NCBI GenBank assembly: GCA_020852275.1
Contig: JADZBE010000020.1
Span: forward strand, 1-64,000
Length of the DNA: 64,000 nucleotides
Source of the DNA: Phycisphaerales bacterium
Lineage (GTDB): Bacteria; Planctomycetota; Phycisphaerae; UBA1845
Direction of reading: 5' to 3'
A program made the translations under genes and the position numbers. This document shows positions 16,500-24,208 of this stretch, piece by piece (the stretch's first letter is position 1; each line of letters opens with the position of its first letter). Below the pieces are notes generated by a model that was given only the letters and a program-made list of their open reading frames with translations, was not told the origin of the DNA and searched no databases.

Positions 16500-17624
16500 T
16501 TAAAACCGATATCGCAGCGCGGTCGTGATGTTGTAGCCGTTGTACTCCTCGGGGCGGTAGAAGTGGAACGTGTAGTGGATGGATGCGCCGAACGACCAGC
16601 GGTCGTCGATCGGCACTTCCCATCCCAGTCCGGCGAGATACGAAAAGAGCCAATCTTCGATCGACTGCGAGTCCTTGTAGATCTTGCCGATGGGCGCCAA
16701 TCCGACATATCCACGCCCGCGTCCGCGGACGTAGCCGATCTCGAAGCCGGAAAGCAGGAAGGGACGGCTGGCGTAGAATCGCTCCCGCCAGCTCGGATAG
16801 TTGGCGTGCTTGGGTTTGCCCCACGGGTAGAGGTCGGTTGTCAGGCCCGTGTAAACAATGTTGTATTGAAAATCGACGTCGATGTTCAGAATCACCCGGC
16901 GGTCGTGATTGAGGTCGCCGCCGAAGCCGTAGCCGAGGTAAGAGTTCCACGTCAGCCAGTCCGTCTCGCGCCGGCCCAGGCCGAGGTATTGCGTGGTCAT
17001 GCCCCAGTCCGTCTTTCGGTTGCGCGGCGTCACGGGCTCGTCGAACATGTGCACCGTGTCCAGCGCCATGAGCGTATCGAGCCGAAGGTCGAGCTGCTTA
17101 GACGTCTCCTCGAGTCGAACCTGGCCGAGGCGGAAGCCCGAGTCGAGGTACCAGAAATCCTCGTCTTCATGGAAGCCATGTGAGAACAGGCCCGGGCGCT
17201 CGGCAAAGGACGCGATGGGTGCTTCGAGATCATCTGCTCCAGGCGCGGCAAGCTCGTCCGGCAGGTCGGTGGTCAGTTCAGGTTCTTCGATGGTTGGGCC
17301 GGCGTCTTCATCAGGCGGCGGTCCATCCGGTGGGATGTCCGTTTCGATGAGGGCCGGCTGTGCATCGGTCGGCTCAGCCGGCTCGGTCGACTCCGCACTC
17401 GCACCCTCGGGAGCGGCGGCGCGCGGCGGCTGCGCGGCGAACGCGCGGAACGGTCCTTTCAGTTCCCACGGCTCGGCCACGCGATAACGATACGACCGGG
17501 TGCCATCGGGGCGGCACCCGGTGTTGCAGATCAGGAAAACGCCCCACGCCGCGACAACTGCAACGTGCAGGGCGACCGCGCTGCGGGTTTTCGATGGGTC
17601 GAAGAAATGGAATCGCAAGGGCAT
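16500..17624 (-). CDS. Probable outer-membrane beta-barrel protein with a Pro/Glu-rich linker
   Basis: The protein has 374 residues. A basic N-terminus and hydrophobic segment (about 17-36) end in TGC, a possible but weak lipobox. A long Pro/Ala/Glu/Asp-rich linker follows (about 60-140). The C-terminal 200 residues alternate aromatic and polar residues (YLGYGFGGDLN, DVDFQYNIVYTGLTTDLYPW, FGASIHYTFHFY) and end in ALRYRF, an aromatic C-terminal residue typical of outer-membrane barrels inserted by BAM. Size suggests about 10-12 strands. No specific substrate or family is recognised. It is transcribed toward the terminator at 16401. Confidence 0.7.
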   Translation of the reverse strand: MPLRFHFFDPSKTRSAVALHVAVVAAWGVFLICNTGCRPDGTRSYRYRVAEPWELKGPFRAFAAQPPRAAAPEGASAESTEPAEPTDAQPALIETDIPPDGPPPDEDAGPTIEEPELTTDLPDELAAPGADDLEAPIASFAERPGLFSHGFHEDEDFWYLDSGFRLGQVRLEETSKQLDLRLDTLMALDTVHMFDEPVTPRNRKTDWGMTTQYLGLGRRETDWLTWNSYLGYGFGGDLNHDRRVILNIDVDFQYNIVYTGLTTDLYPWGKPKHANYPSWRERFYASRPFLLSGFEIGYVRGRGRGYVGLAPIGKIYKDSQSIEDWLFSYLAGLGWEVPIDDRWSFGASIHYTFHFYRPEEYNGYNITTALRYRF

Positions 17625-18030
17625 ATTCCGGTTATCAGATTCGTTTCCTGGCGCCTGTCAACCTGTCCTTAGCGGAAGTTTAGCTCACACGGTTTTCACA
17701 TCAGGATTCATCGAGTTTTCACGCCCACGACCTGATGCGCTACCTTCTGTTTGACAGAAGGTTAGTTTCCGATTACCGGACCATGTGGAACTGGCGGGTT
17801 GATCGGACTCTGGTTACGCTGACGCGACACGACTGCGCCCATGCGGAGTCGCCGGCGTCTTGCAACAGGTCTAGAATCCGGCATCCGGCAGGGACGCAAA
17901 GTCACAGGAGCGAACTCAGGGTGGGGAAAGAAGCACTCTCCCCTTGGAACTCGCCCCGGATCTTCCGCTGCTTCGCTGATGCGGGCAGCGGGGTTGGACC
18001 GTGTTGCAGGCGCACCCGAGGGGGGGAGCC
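17625..18030. other. Spacer between divergent genes, with one inverted repeat
   Basis: No gene is seen in this spacer of about 400 bases. The only marked structure is a perfect inverted repeat, ACCTTCTGT-TTG-ACAGAAGGT, at 17742-17762. It sits about 120 bases upstream of the outer-membrane protein gene, so it could be an operator or a transcript hairpin. It has no T-run. Confidence 0.45.
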
Positions 18031-18891
18031 ATGTCCGCACGTAGAAACGGCGGGCCCATCGACTGCGTGGCGATCGACCTGAACACTCAGTTCGATTTCT
18101 GCGACGCTCGGGGGGCATTCCCGATTGCCAACATCCGGCAGATCCTGCCGGCGCTGAAGGCCGCGATGGCGTGGATCGAGGCGCACGGCGTCCCCGTCGT
18201 GTCCTCGCTCGACTCCCATCGCCGCTGGGAGATCGAGCGCGAGTGCGTGCCGGTGCACTGCATCGACGGCACCCCCGGGCAGCGCAAGCTCGGCTTCACG
18301 CTGATGCCCTCGCACAAGCTGATCGAAGGCGACAACACGCTGTGGGCGCCGATCGACATCTTCGATTCCTTCCGCCAGGTCATCTTCCGCAAACGCACCC
18401 GCGACTTCTTCGCCAATCCCAAGGCCGACCGCTTCCTCACGCAGCTTCCCGCGCTGGAGTACATCGTGTTCGGCGTCGGCATGGAGAACTCCGTCAAGAA
18501 CATCGTCCTAGGGCTGCTCGCGCGAAACCGCCGCGTCAGCGTGATTCCCGAGGCCTGCGGATACTGGCACAAGTCGGAGGCGGACCTGGCGCTGAGGCAG
18601 GTTGAGGCGAAGGGCGCCGCGCTCCTGACGCTCGCCGATCTTCACCTCAAGACGTTCCCCAAGCGCCGCCCCGCTTGGTTGGAGGAGGATGTTGCCTCCC
18701 CAGCGCCGCCCGATCGCGCCATCCGGCGGGATTTGCCGAAATCGCCCATCCCGGATAAGCTTCTGACCGAAAAGAAGGTCAACGGACACTCGAATGGGAA
18801 CGGTTACAACGGCCACGCCAACGGCAACGGCCATGGCCCAAGGAATGGCGAGGGCCACGGTCATGGGACCAACGGTCGTTCGCGCGGCTGA
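18031..18891 (+). CDS. Isochorismatase-fold protein with nucleophile Cys replaced by Ser and a Gly/Asn/His-rich tail
   Basis: The protein has 286 residues. The core (about 8-215) follows the cysteine-hydrolase/isochorismatase fold: VAIDLNTQFDFC near 13 (catalytic Asp strand), FRKRTRDFF near 118 (the Lys strand), and GVGMENSVKNIVLGLL near 149, where family members usually have Thr-Asp-x-Cys-Val. Here the nucleophile position is Ser154, so hydrolase activity is doubtful. A tail of about 35 residues repeats NGHSNGNGYNGHANGNGHG and could bind metal. The ATG at 18031 follows a GGGGGGAG ribosome site. A ferredoxin gene begins 22 bases downstream, suggesting co-transcription. Pncs- or RutB-like amidase function is not supported given the missing Cys. 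Confidence 0.82.
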   Translation: MSARRNGGPIDCVAIDLNTQFDFCDARGAFPIANIRQILPALKAAMAWIEAHGVPVVSSLDSHRRWEIERECVPVHCIDGTPGQRKLGFTLMPSHKLIEGDNTLWAPIDIFDSFRQVIFRKRTRDFFANPKADRFLTQLPALEYIVFGVGMENSVKNIVLGLLARNRRVSVIPEACGYWHKSEADLALRQVEAKGAALLTLADLHLKTFPKRRPAWLEEDVASPAPPDRAIRRDLPKSPIPDKLLTEKKVNGHSNGNGYNGHANGNGHGPRNGEGHGHGTNGRSRG

Positions 18892-18913
18892 CGGGCTTGG
18901 GGCGTGAGGTTCG

Positions 18914-19192
18914 ATGGCGAAGAAGCGGAAACTCCCGAAACAACTGGCGATCCTCGATGAGGACTTGTGCACCGGATGTGACGCCTGCGTGACGGTGTGC
19001 CCGGTGGACTGCATCGACAAGATTTCCGACCCCAAGCACCCCGGCTACGCCATGGGCGTGTGCACGATTGATCTGGTGGTGTGCATCGGCTGCAAGCTCT
19101 GTGCGCAGGTGTGCCCGTGGCAGGTCATCACCATGGTTCCCACCGAGGAAGTGCTCAAAGCCGACGGCGTGCGCGAACTGGTCGAGGCATAA
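18914..19192 (+). CDS. 2[4Fe-4S] ferredoxin
   Basis: This small 92-residue protein has two complete cluster motifs. CTGCDACVTVCPVDC lies near residues 19-33 and CIGCKLCAQVCPW near 57-69. Each gives a CxxCxxCxxxCP pattern for a 4Fe-4S cluster. The spacer between the two motifs is longer than in clostridial ferredoxins, resembling the NuoI/Alvin type. Family knowledge: low-potential one-electron carrier in the cytoplasm. It probably shares a transcript with the isochorismatase-fold gene 22 bases upstream; the redox partner is not identifiable from the window. Confidence 0.92.
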   Translation: MAKKRKLPKQLAILDEDLCTGCDACVTVCPVDCIDKISDPKHPGYAMGVCTIDLVVCIGCKLCAQVCPWQVITMVPTEEVLKADGVRELVEA

Positions 19193-19205
19193 GCCCGGTG
19201 GTGAA

Positions 19206-19328
19206 ACGTGACGTCCGTCATTCCCGCGAAGGCGGGAATCCAGCCGGCGGATAGAGACGAGGCACGAATCCAGTGGGCTTCCGAGGCGCTCCGGTCCCCC
19301 GCCTGCGCCGGGGTGACTGACGTCACGT
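19206..19328. repeat. 123-bp dispersed palindromic element (CCCGCGAAGGCGGG family)
   Basis: Perfect 10-bp ends, ACGTGACGTC (19206-19215) and GACGTCACGT (19319-19328), enclose TTCCCGCGAAGGCGGGAATCC near the left and CCCCGCCTGCGCCGGGGTGA near the right. The two halves are therefore inverted versions of one core. Related cores occur at 50286-50396, 51331-51410 and 55992-56094. No gene lies between 19193 and the tRNA at 19461; after the element is a short AACCCTGAACCCTGACC-type run. Confidence 0.8.
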
Positions 19329-19460
19329 CCGTTTCAGCGCCCCATTCTGAACCCTAACCACTGAACCCTGAACCCTGACCACCCAGCCCGGGGCGACAGG
19401 GCCCATGTCCGGGTTTGGGTTCCACCAAGGGATGACAGGGCGGGATCCAGCCGCAGGACA

Positions 19461-19531
19461 GCCGACGGTGAGAATCGAACTCACAACCCCGGCTTTACGA
19501 AAGCCGTGCTCTACCGTTGAGCTACGTCGGC
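19461..19531 (-). tRNA. tRNA-Thr (anticodon CGT)
   Basis: The complete cloverleaf can be folded by hand on the minus strand. It has a 7-bp acceptor stem GCCGACG/CGTCGGC, a D-arm GCTC/GAGC, an anticodon stem CGGCT/AGCCG with loop TTCGTAA (anticodon CGT, reading ACG), and a T-arm GTGAG-TTCGATT-CTCAC. CCA is not encoded. It reads threonine codon ACG, in keeping with the high GC content. Confidence 0.95.
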
Positions 19532-19556
19532 GGCAGTCTCCGATGGGGGGGCGGTA

Positions 19557-19961
19557 TTATGCGGGCTTCGCCGGTCCCGCGTCAACCAGCAGTTTTTCCA
19601 GCGTCGAAAGCAGGCGGTCCATGCGGAACGGCTTGTTGATGTAGCCGTCCGCGCCGAGCGAAACGGCCCAGTCCTGATGGCGCTTGCCCTCGTTGGCCGT
19701 GATCATGACGATGAACGGCTTCTGACCGCGCTTCTTGCCCGGTTTGAGCTTTTCGAGCACGAGGAAGCCGCTGCGCTTCGGCAGCATGGCATCGAGCACG
19801 ATGAGATCCGGATGTCCGGAGAGGGCGAGTTGGACGGCCTGTTCGCCGTCCTGGGCAACGGTGAGCGTGGCGCCCGTCGGACCCAGCGCCGCCTCGATCG
19901 CCCGGGCGATGTCGGGATCGTCATCGACGATCAGAATTGATTTCCCATCCAGCAAGCCCAT
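19557..19961 (-). CDS. Single-domain response regulator (CheY-like receiver)
   Basis: The 134-residue protein is a bare receiver domain. Seen: ILIVDDDPDIARA near residue 10 (acidic pocket), the phospho-acceptor Asp in LIVLDAMLPKRSG near 55, a T/S in MITANEG near 85, and KPF near 108 (conserved Lys). There is no output domain, so it must act by protein contact. ATG 19961 is preferred over one three codons upstream (19970), because the GAGGG at 19972-19976 is correctly spaced only for 19961. No kinase gene is adjacent; it stands between a tRNA and the M56/BlaI pair. Confidence 0.93.
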   Translation of the reverse strand: MGLLDGKSILIVDDDPDIARAIEAALGPTGATLTVAQDGEQAVQLALSGHPDLIVLDAMLPKRSGFLVLEKLKPGKKRGQKPFIVMITANEGKRHQDWAVSLGADGYINKPFRMDRLLSTLEKLLVDAGPAKPA

Positions 19962-20038
19962 GTGCCTCATTCCCTCGACCGTGGTCGCTCGCCCGTTTGC
20001 GATGCAAAGTGCGAGTATAATCGCCGTGCGGGCCGATG

Positions 20039-20078
20039 AAAAGCACGACGCCCCGCCGAGATCGTGCTCGACGGGGCG
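20039..20078 (-). terminator. Rho-independent-type hairpin downstream of the M56 peptidase gene
   Basis: On the minus strand a 12-bp stem (CGCCCCGTCGAG with CTCGGCGGGGCG, one G-T pair, 6-base loop) spans 20049-20078. A TTTT lies at 20039-20042. It lies 90 bases past the stop of the minus-strand gene at 20168. Confidence 0.7.
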
Positions 20079-20167
20079 CCGCTGTTCGAGGATGTCTGGG
20101 TGACGCGGCGCGAAGCCGCGGCTGAGATCCGAGCCGCCGCCGGCGCCGGCTTCGGCCGAAGCAGCCG

Positions 20168-22441
20168 TTACGGCTTCGGCGCTTCCTTGATCACTTCGAC
20201 CTTCTCAGCCTTGGCTTCCGCTTCGGCATGGACGCGGTTCGTGCCCGCGCGAACCTCTTCCTTGGAAAGTTCGCCGTCCTTGTTCGCGTCCCAGTCCGGG
20301 TGCTGCTCGAGCATCTTGGCGTGCATCTCCTTCATGCGCGTCAGCGACGACTTGCGGGCCTTCTCCTCGGCGACCTTCCGCTCATCCAAAGAGACCTTGC
20401 CGTCGCCATCGGCGTCAGCCTCGGGATGCCGCTCAAGGAACGCCACGGCCATCGCCTGCTCGAGCTCGCCGATGTGCGGCTTGACGTCGCGGGTCTTCGG
20501 CTGGAAGACGATCGTCTGGCGCATCCAGTCGGCGGTGGACTCCAGCGGCTTGTGCTCCTGAAACGCCACGAATTTGGAATCGGCAGCCTCGCCCGGGCCG
20601 GTGTGCTCGACGGTGACTTCCTCCTTGCCGTCCGCCTGGATGATGCGGCGACGAACGATCTGCCCGCCCTCAGGCGTGGTTTCCACCTGGACCTCTTCGT
20701 TGCCGCCCTCCACGTTCACCTCGACCTGAACTTCGCCCGTTTCAGAATTCTCATTTTGCTTCTTCATGGCGATGCGAATGGGGCGACCGGCCACCGCAAT
20801 CGCCGCTCCCGGTTCGCCCGGCGCGGCGAGTCCATGGAACATCATGGGCGGCATCGGTGGACGGGCGATGAGCCTGGCGGCCTCGATCGCGTCGAGCACG
20901 CCGTCCTTGTTGCGATCCGCCGCGGGGTACTTCGCGAGCACCGCCTGCGGATCCTTCAGCGCGATCGCAATGTGATACGCGGTGTACTCCTCGCGCGAGA
21001 TCTTCCCGTCCCCGTCCACGTCCGCCGCCGGCGCCTGCTCGATGAAATCCGGCGGGACGATGGGGAAGCCGCCCGCGGACGCGAAGGCCATGACGTGGTG
21101 CGGGCCTGCGCCTCCTCCCGATCCGCCCTGGATCATCAGGCGCGCGTGCGCCTGACCTTCGCCGTGTGGCATCCCCGGCATGGGCACAAAGTTCCCGTCG
21201 AGCTCCCCGTCGAGCACGATGTCGAATTCGAACTCGCCCTCCGCGCCTTCGATCCACTCGCCGTCTTCGTCATTCAGCTCGAATCCTTCGAGTACCACCT
21301 CGATCGGCGTGCCTTCGACGACGATCTCTTCCTCCTGGGGAACCGGCTTGACTTCCTCGGCCTTCGAGGAATCCGCCTTCGCCCCGCCCAGCACGAAGAA
21401 CGACCAGATCGCCAGCGCGGTGCAAGCCGCCGCCGTTGAAACCCACCCGCCTCGCCGCGGGCACTGCTGCATGATCATCTCGATTCTCCTTTCCACGGTT
21501 GAAACGTTCGATGCCATCGCCACGGGTCGCCACACCCCTTGCCGGACCGGGACCGGCGAAACGGCGTTCAGGAGACATCGCGCGTACTGTCCGTTCGAGA
21601 GCCGCCCGTGACGAAGAGCCCATTCGTCACACGCCAGCTCGCGGATCAGGTCCAGCCGCCGATTCACCCACGCAACCACGGGCCAGAAAAACAGCAGTGT
21701 GCCCGCCAGCCACTGCAACCAACGAACCCACAAATCGCCCCGTCGCAGGTGCGCCACTTCGTGAAGCACGACGGCCTCAAGCTCGCAAGCGTCGTCCAAC
21801 TGTCGGGTGGAAAGCACCAGGACCGGGCGGAAGAGACCTAGAATAAAAGGAGCGGGATACACCTCGCTGACGCGCACGTCGCGCACCCGTCGTGCGCCGA
21901 GTCTCCGGCAGACGCCGGCCACGAGTTGCTCAGTCCGACGCTCGGCGCGTGGGAGCCTGCGGCACTGCCGCACGACTCGCGCGTAGGCGCAGGCGCGCGC
22001 CGCACAAATCCAGATCAACAAGGCGATGTAGAGCGCGACCAGCACCGAGAGCATGGACTGCCTTGAAAAACCTGCCGCGGCGACGGGGGGAATCGACGCG
22101 CCGGCAGACGCCGTGGGATTCAGAGGAACCAAGGTCAACGTGACCGGACCGCCGCCCGTCGCGCCCTTTGACGGGGATTCCGCCGAGAGCGCAGGGTGCA
22201 GGGTTGCCAACAGCGTGGCCGCCGAATAGTCCAATGCCGGTCCGGCCGGAACCACGAACTTCACCAGCACCACGACCCACAAAGCCCCCTTCAGCGCCGG
22301 GCGGCATCGACGCAGCGCGAAGCGGATCAGCAAGGCCGTCGCCAATGCCGCCGCCGTCCCTTGCCAGAGGGAGGTGAAGAGCCAGTGTGCAAGGTCTTCC
22401 GCCGCGCGCGTGGAGAAGTTCTCCGACAACCACTGTGTCAC
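20168..22441 (-). CDS. M56 (BlaR1-like) membrane zinc peptidase with a C-terminal EF-hand region
   Basis: The protein has 757 residues. Hydrophobic segments near 20-40, 50-70, 125-150 and 240-260 frame a zinc-peptidase motif HEVAHLRRGD near 226, with a downstream glutamate in ELACDEW. These are M56/BlaR1 hallmarks. A further hydrophobic segment near 330 leads to a periplasmic C-terminal region. Instead of the penicillin-binding sensor of BlaR1, this contains four EF-hand-like calcium loops (DVDGDGKISREE near 474, DRNKDGVLDAIE near 507, DADGDGKVSLDE near 678, DANKDGELSKEE near 718). It overlaps the BlaI-type repressor by four bases. Family knowledge: the peptidase inactivates its repressor on signal. 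Inference: the signal here is calcium or a stress sensed by the EF-hand region. Confidence 0.9.
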   Translation of the reverse strand: MTQWLSENFSTRAAEDLAHWLFTSLWQGTAAALATALLIRFALRRCRPALKGALWVVVLVKFVVPAGPALDYSAATLLATLHPALSAESPSKGATGGGPVTLTLVPLNPTASAGASIPPVAAAGFSRQSMLSVLVALYIALLIWICAARACAYARVVRQCRRLPRAERRTEQLVAGVCRRLGARRVRDVRVSEVYPAPFILGLFRPVLVLSTRQLDDACELEAVVLHEVAHLRRGDLWVRWLQWLAGTLLFFWPVVAWVNRRLDLIRELACDEWALRHGRLSNGQYARCLLNAVSPVPVRQGVWRPVAMASNVSTVERRIEMIMQQCPRRGGWVSTAAACTALAIWSFFVLGGAKADSSKAEEVKPVPQEEEIVVEGTPIEVVLEGFELNDEDGEWIEGAEGEFEFDIVLDGELDGNFVPMPGMPHGEGQAHARLMIQGGSGGGAGPHHVMAFASAGGFPIVPPDFIEQAPAADVDGDGKISREEYTAYHIAIALKDPQAVLAKYPAADRNKDGVLDAIEAARLIARPPMPPMMFHGLAAPGEPGAAIAVAGRPIRIAMKKQNENSETGEVQVEVNVEGGNEEVQVETTPEGGQIVRRRIIQADGKEEVTVEHTGPGEAADSKFVAFQEHKPLESTADWMRQTIVFQPKTRDVKPHIGELEQAMAVAFLERHPEADADGDGKVSLDERKVAEEKARKSSLTRMKEMHAKMLEQHPDWDANKDGELSKEEVRAGTNRVHAEAEAKAEKVEVIKEAPKP

Positions 22442-22872
22442 GACTTCTTCCCTCCTCCCCGCGTGCGGTCTGGCCGCGCGGCGCAGGCGGAGTTGTCCAA
22501 CTCCTCGATCCGGGCTTCGATGCGCTTGCGGTCTTCAGGGGACAGGTCCACCTCATCGATGAGGCGCAACACGAGTTCGCCGGCCTGCCCGTCGAAGACG
22601 GTTTGCAGGAACTGCTTGAGCCGATGCCCCAGCACCTGCTCACGGCGGAGCATCGCGCGGTAAAGGAAGGGTTGCCGCGTGCGGTCCACTTCCAGCGCGC
22701 CCTTGGCGGCGAGCTGGTTCATCAGCGTCATGACGGTCGTGTAGGCCGGCACGCCCTCGGCGTCGTCGGCGAGTCGGTCCTTCACGTCTCGAACCGTGCC
22801 TTCGCTGAGATCCCAGAGGACCTTGAGGATCCGCAACTCGGCGGCCGTGATGTTCGGCGGATGCGCGGCCAT
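22438..22872 (-). CDS. BlaI/MecI-family transcriptional repressor
   Basis: The 144-residue winged-helix protein begins ITAAELRILKVLWD, the BlaI/MecI signature. It continues with VRDVKDRL, YTTVMTLMNQLAAKGAL (recognition helix region) and a C-terminal dimerisation helix set. Family knowledge: it binds TACTA-type dyads as a dimer and is cleaved when the partner M56 protease is activated. The start at 22872 has an AAGGAG site 9 bases upstream. Its stop overlaps the M56 gene (ATGA), so both are made together. It probably represses its own operon through the dyad at 22929-22966. Confidence 0.93.
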   Translation of the reverse strand: MAAHPPNITAAELRILKVLWDLSEGTVRDVKDRLADDAEGVPAYTTVMTLMNQLAAKGALEVDRTRQPFLYRAMLRREQVLGHRLKQFLQTVFDGQAGELVLRLIDEVDLSPEDRKRIEARIEELDNSACAARPDRTRGGGKKS

Positions 22873-22928
22873 GCTCAGCAGCTCCTTGCAGCCATATCAA
22901 GGCTTGCGACAAGCCCTGTCGAAGTCGC

Positions 22929-22974
22929 CTACTATCTATATCGGAATGTTACTAGGCGCATAGTAGCGCGTCAA
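22929..22974 (-). promoter_or_regulatory. Promoter with overlapping BlaI-type operator for the blaI-M56 pair
   Basis: On the minus strand TTGACG (22969-22974) and TAACAT (22946-22951) are separated by 17 bases, a good sigma-70-type promoter. The dyad TTACTA-GGCGCA-TAGTAG (22949-22966, plus-strand sense) lies within the spacer and touches the -10 box. A further CTACTAT half-site is at 22929-22935. BlaI/MecI repressors are known to bind TACTA/TAGTA-like dyads, so occupancy would block RNA polymerase. Confidence 0.75.
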
Positions 22975-23002
22975 GGGGCATTCTGCAAAAAAATGTCGGC
23001 TG

Positions 23003-24196
23003 CTACACCGGCGAGAACGGGTCACGATCCGCACGGCTGATGGCAGCCTTGGTTCCGGGCAGGGCGTCGACGATGCGGGATCGAAGCGGGACGAGCACGG
23101 GGTGCTCGCTGGACCAGTGCCCCAAGGCAATGGCGCTGGCGTCGGCCCGGCGGATGGCAAGTGCGTCGTGGTGACGGATTTCGCCGGTGATGATGACGTC
23201 ACCCGGTCCGCGAAGGGAGCGGATGGGCAGGTCGCCCGCGGCGCCGACCAGGATGATGGCGCGATTCACGCGGCGATTCAGGTCGCCGACAAGCTGCACG
23301 CACGAGGCCTCCGTTTTCTGCCGCAGCGCCTGCGCAAGCCGCCGCAGTTCGATCGGTCGCGGCAGCGATCCGCCTCGCCCGATGCCTCGCGTGACGGGAG
23401 GTTGAAGCGGATAGATGTCGAACGCCGGCTCTTCATAAGGGTGGGCGGCGCGCAAGGCCTGCAACGCGTCCGGCAAACCGGCGCGAGGCACGAGGACTTC
23501 AAGCCGCGTTTCCGCGACCCGCTCGCGCGTGCCGCGCTGCCCGATCACGGGGTTCGTGGACTCGCCGCCGAAAAACGTGCCCTGGCCTTCCAGCCGGAAA
23601 CTGCAATGCGTGTAGTCGCCGATCCGCCCGGCGCCGGCCTCGAAGAGCGCGTCCGCGACTTTTTCCAGCGCTTCCGGCGGGACGAACGTCACGAGCTTGC
23701 ACACTTGCGGCGCCGGCGGATCCACGTATTCGAGCGGCTCCGGGCGCTCGATGCCGCACAGCGCGGCAAGGCAGTCGTTCGTGCCGCCGTCGGCGGCATC
23801 GAGGGCGGTGTGCGAGGAGTACACGGCGATGCCCGCGCGAATGCAGTTGAACAGGATCGAGTCGGTCGCCTTCGAGGTGGCCAGCAGTCTGGAGATCGGC
23901 TTGAAGAGCGGCGGATGGTAGGCGAAAACCAACTCCGCGCGGGTCCGCCGGGCCTCCTCGACGACCGCGGGGGTCAGGTCGATGCACAGCAGCACGCGCT
24001 CCACGCCGGCATCCGGATCGCCCGCCAGCAAGCCGACGTTGTCCCAGGATTGCGCCAGCGCCGGCGGAGCGATGTGGTCGAACACCGCGGCGATGTGGGC
24101 GACGGTGGCGCGCGCGGCTGCGGGCGCGGCGGTGGCTCGCCCGGCGCGAGCGGGCGCGACGGCGCGGGCAGCGGGTTTGACGCGAGCCTTGGCCAT
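23003..24196 (-). CDS. NIF3 / DUF34 family metal-binding protein (GTP cyclohydrolase I type 2-like)
   Basis: The protein has 397 residues. A low-complexity Ala/Arg/Pro-rich N-terminus (1-31) precedes a NIF3 core: PPALAQSWDNVGLLAGDP near 45, FAYHPPLFKPI near 90 (metal-binding His), SHTALDAADGGTND near 128, a middle insert domain (PEALEKVADALFEAGAGRIG, HPYEEPAFDIY), and a final IITGEIRHHDAL plus GHWSSEH (His/Glu metal ligands). Family knowledge: NIF3 proteins form hexameric dinuclear-metal toroids whose function is still unsettled. It sits 12 bases after the TPR lipoprotein gene and is likely co-transcribed with it. Confidence 0.9.
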   Translation of the reverse strand: MAKARVKPAARAVAPARAGRATAAPAAARATVAHIAAVFDHIAPPALAQSWDNVGLLAGDPDAGVERVLLCIDLTPAVVEEARRTRAELVFAYHPPLFKPISRLLATSKATDSILFNCIRAGIAVYSSHTALDAADGGTNDCLAALCGIERPEPLEYVDPPAPQVCKLVTFVPPEALEKVADALFEAGAGRIGDYTHCSFRLEGQGTFFGGESTNPVIGQRGTRERVAETRLEVLVPRAGLPDALQALRAAHPYEEPAFDIYPLQPPVTRGIGRGGSLPRPIELRRLAQALRQKTEASCVQLVGDLNRRVNRAIILVGAAGDLPIRSLRGPGDVIITGEIRHHDALAIRRADASAIALGHWSSEHPVLVPLRSRIVDALPGTKAAISRADRDPFSPV

Positions 24197-24208
24197 GTGC
24201 CGCTCCCT

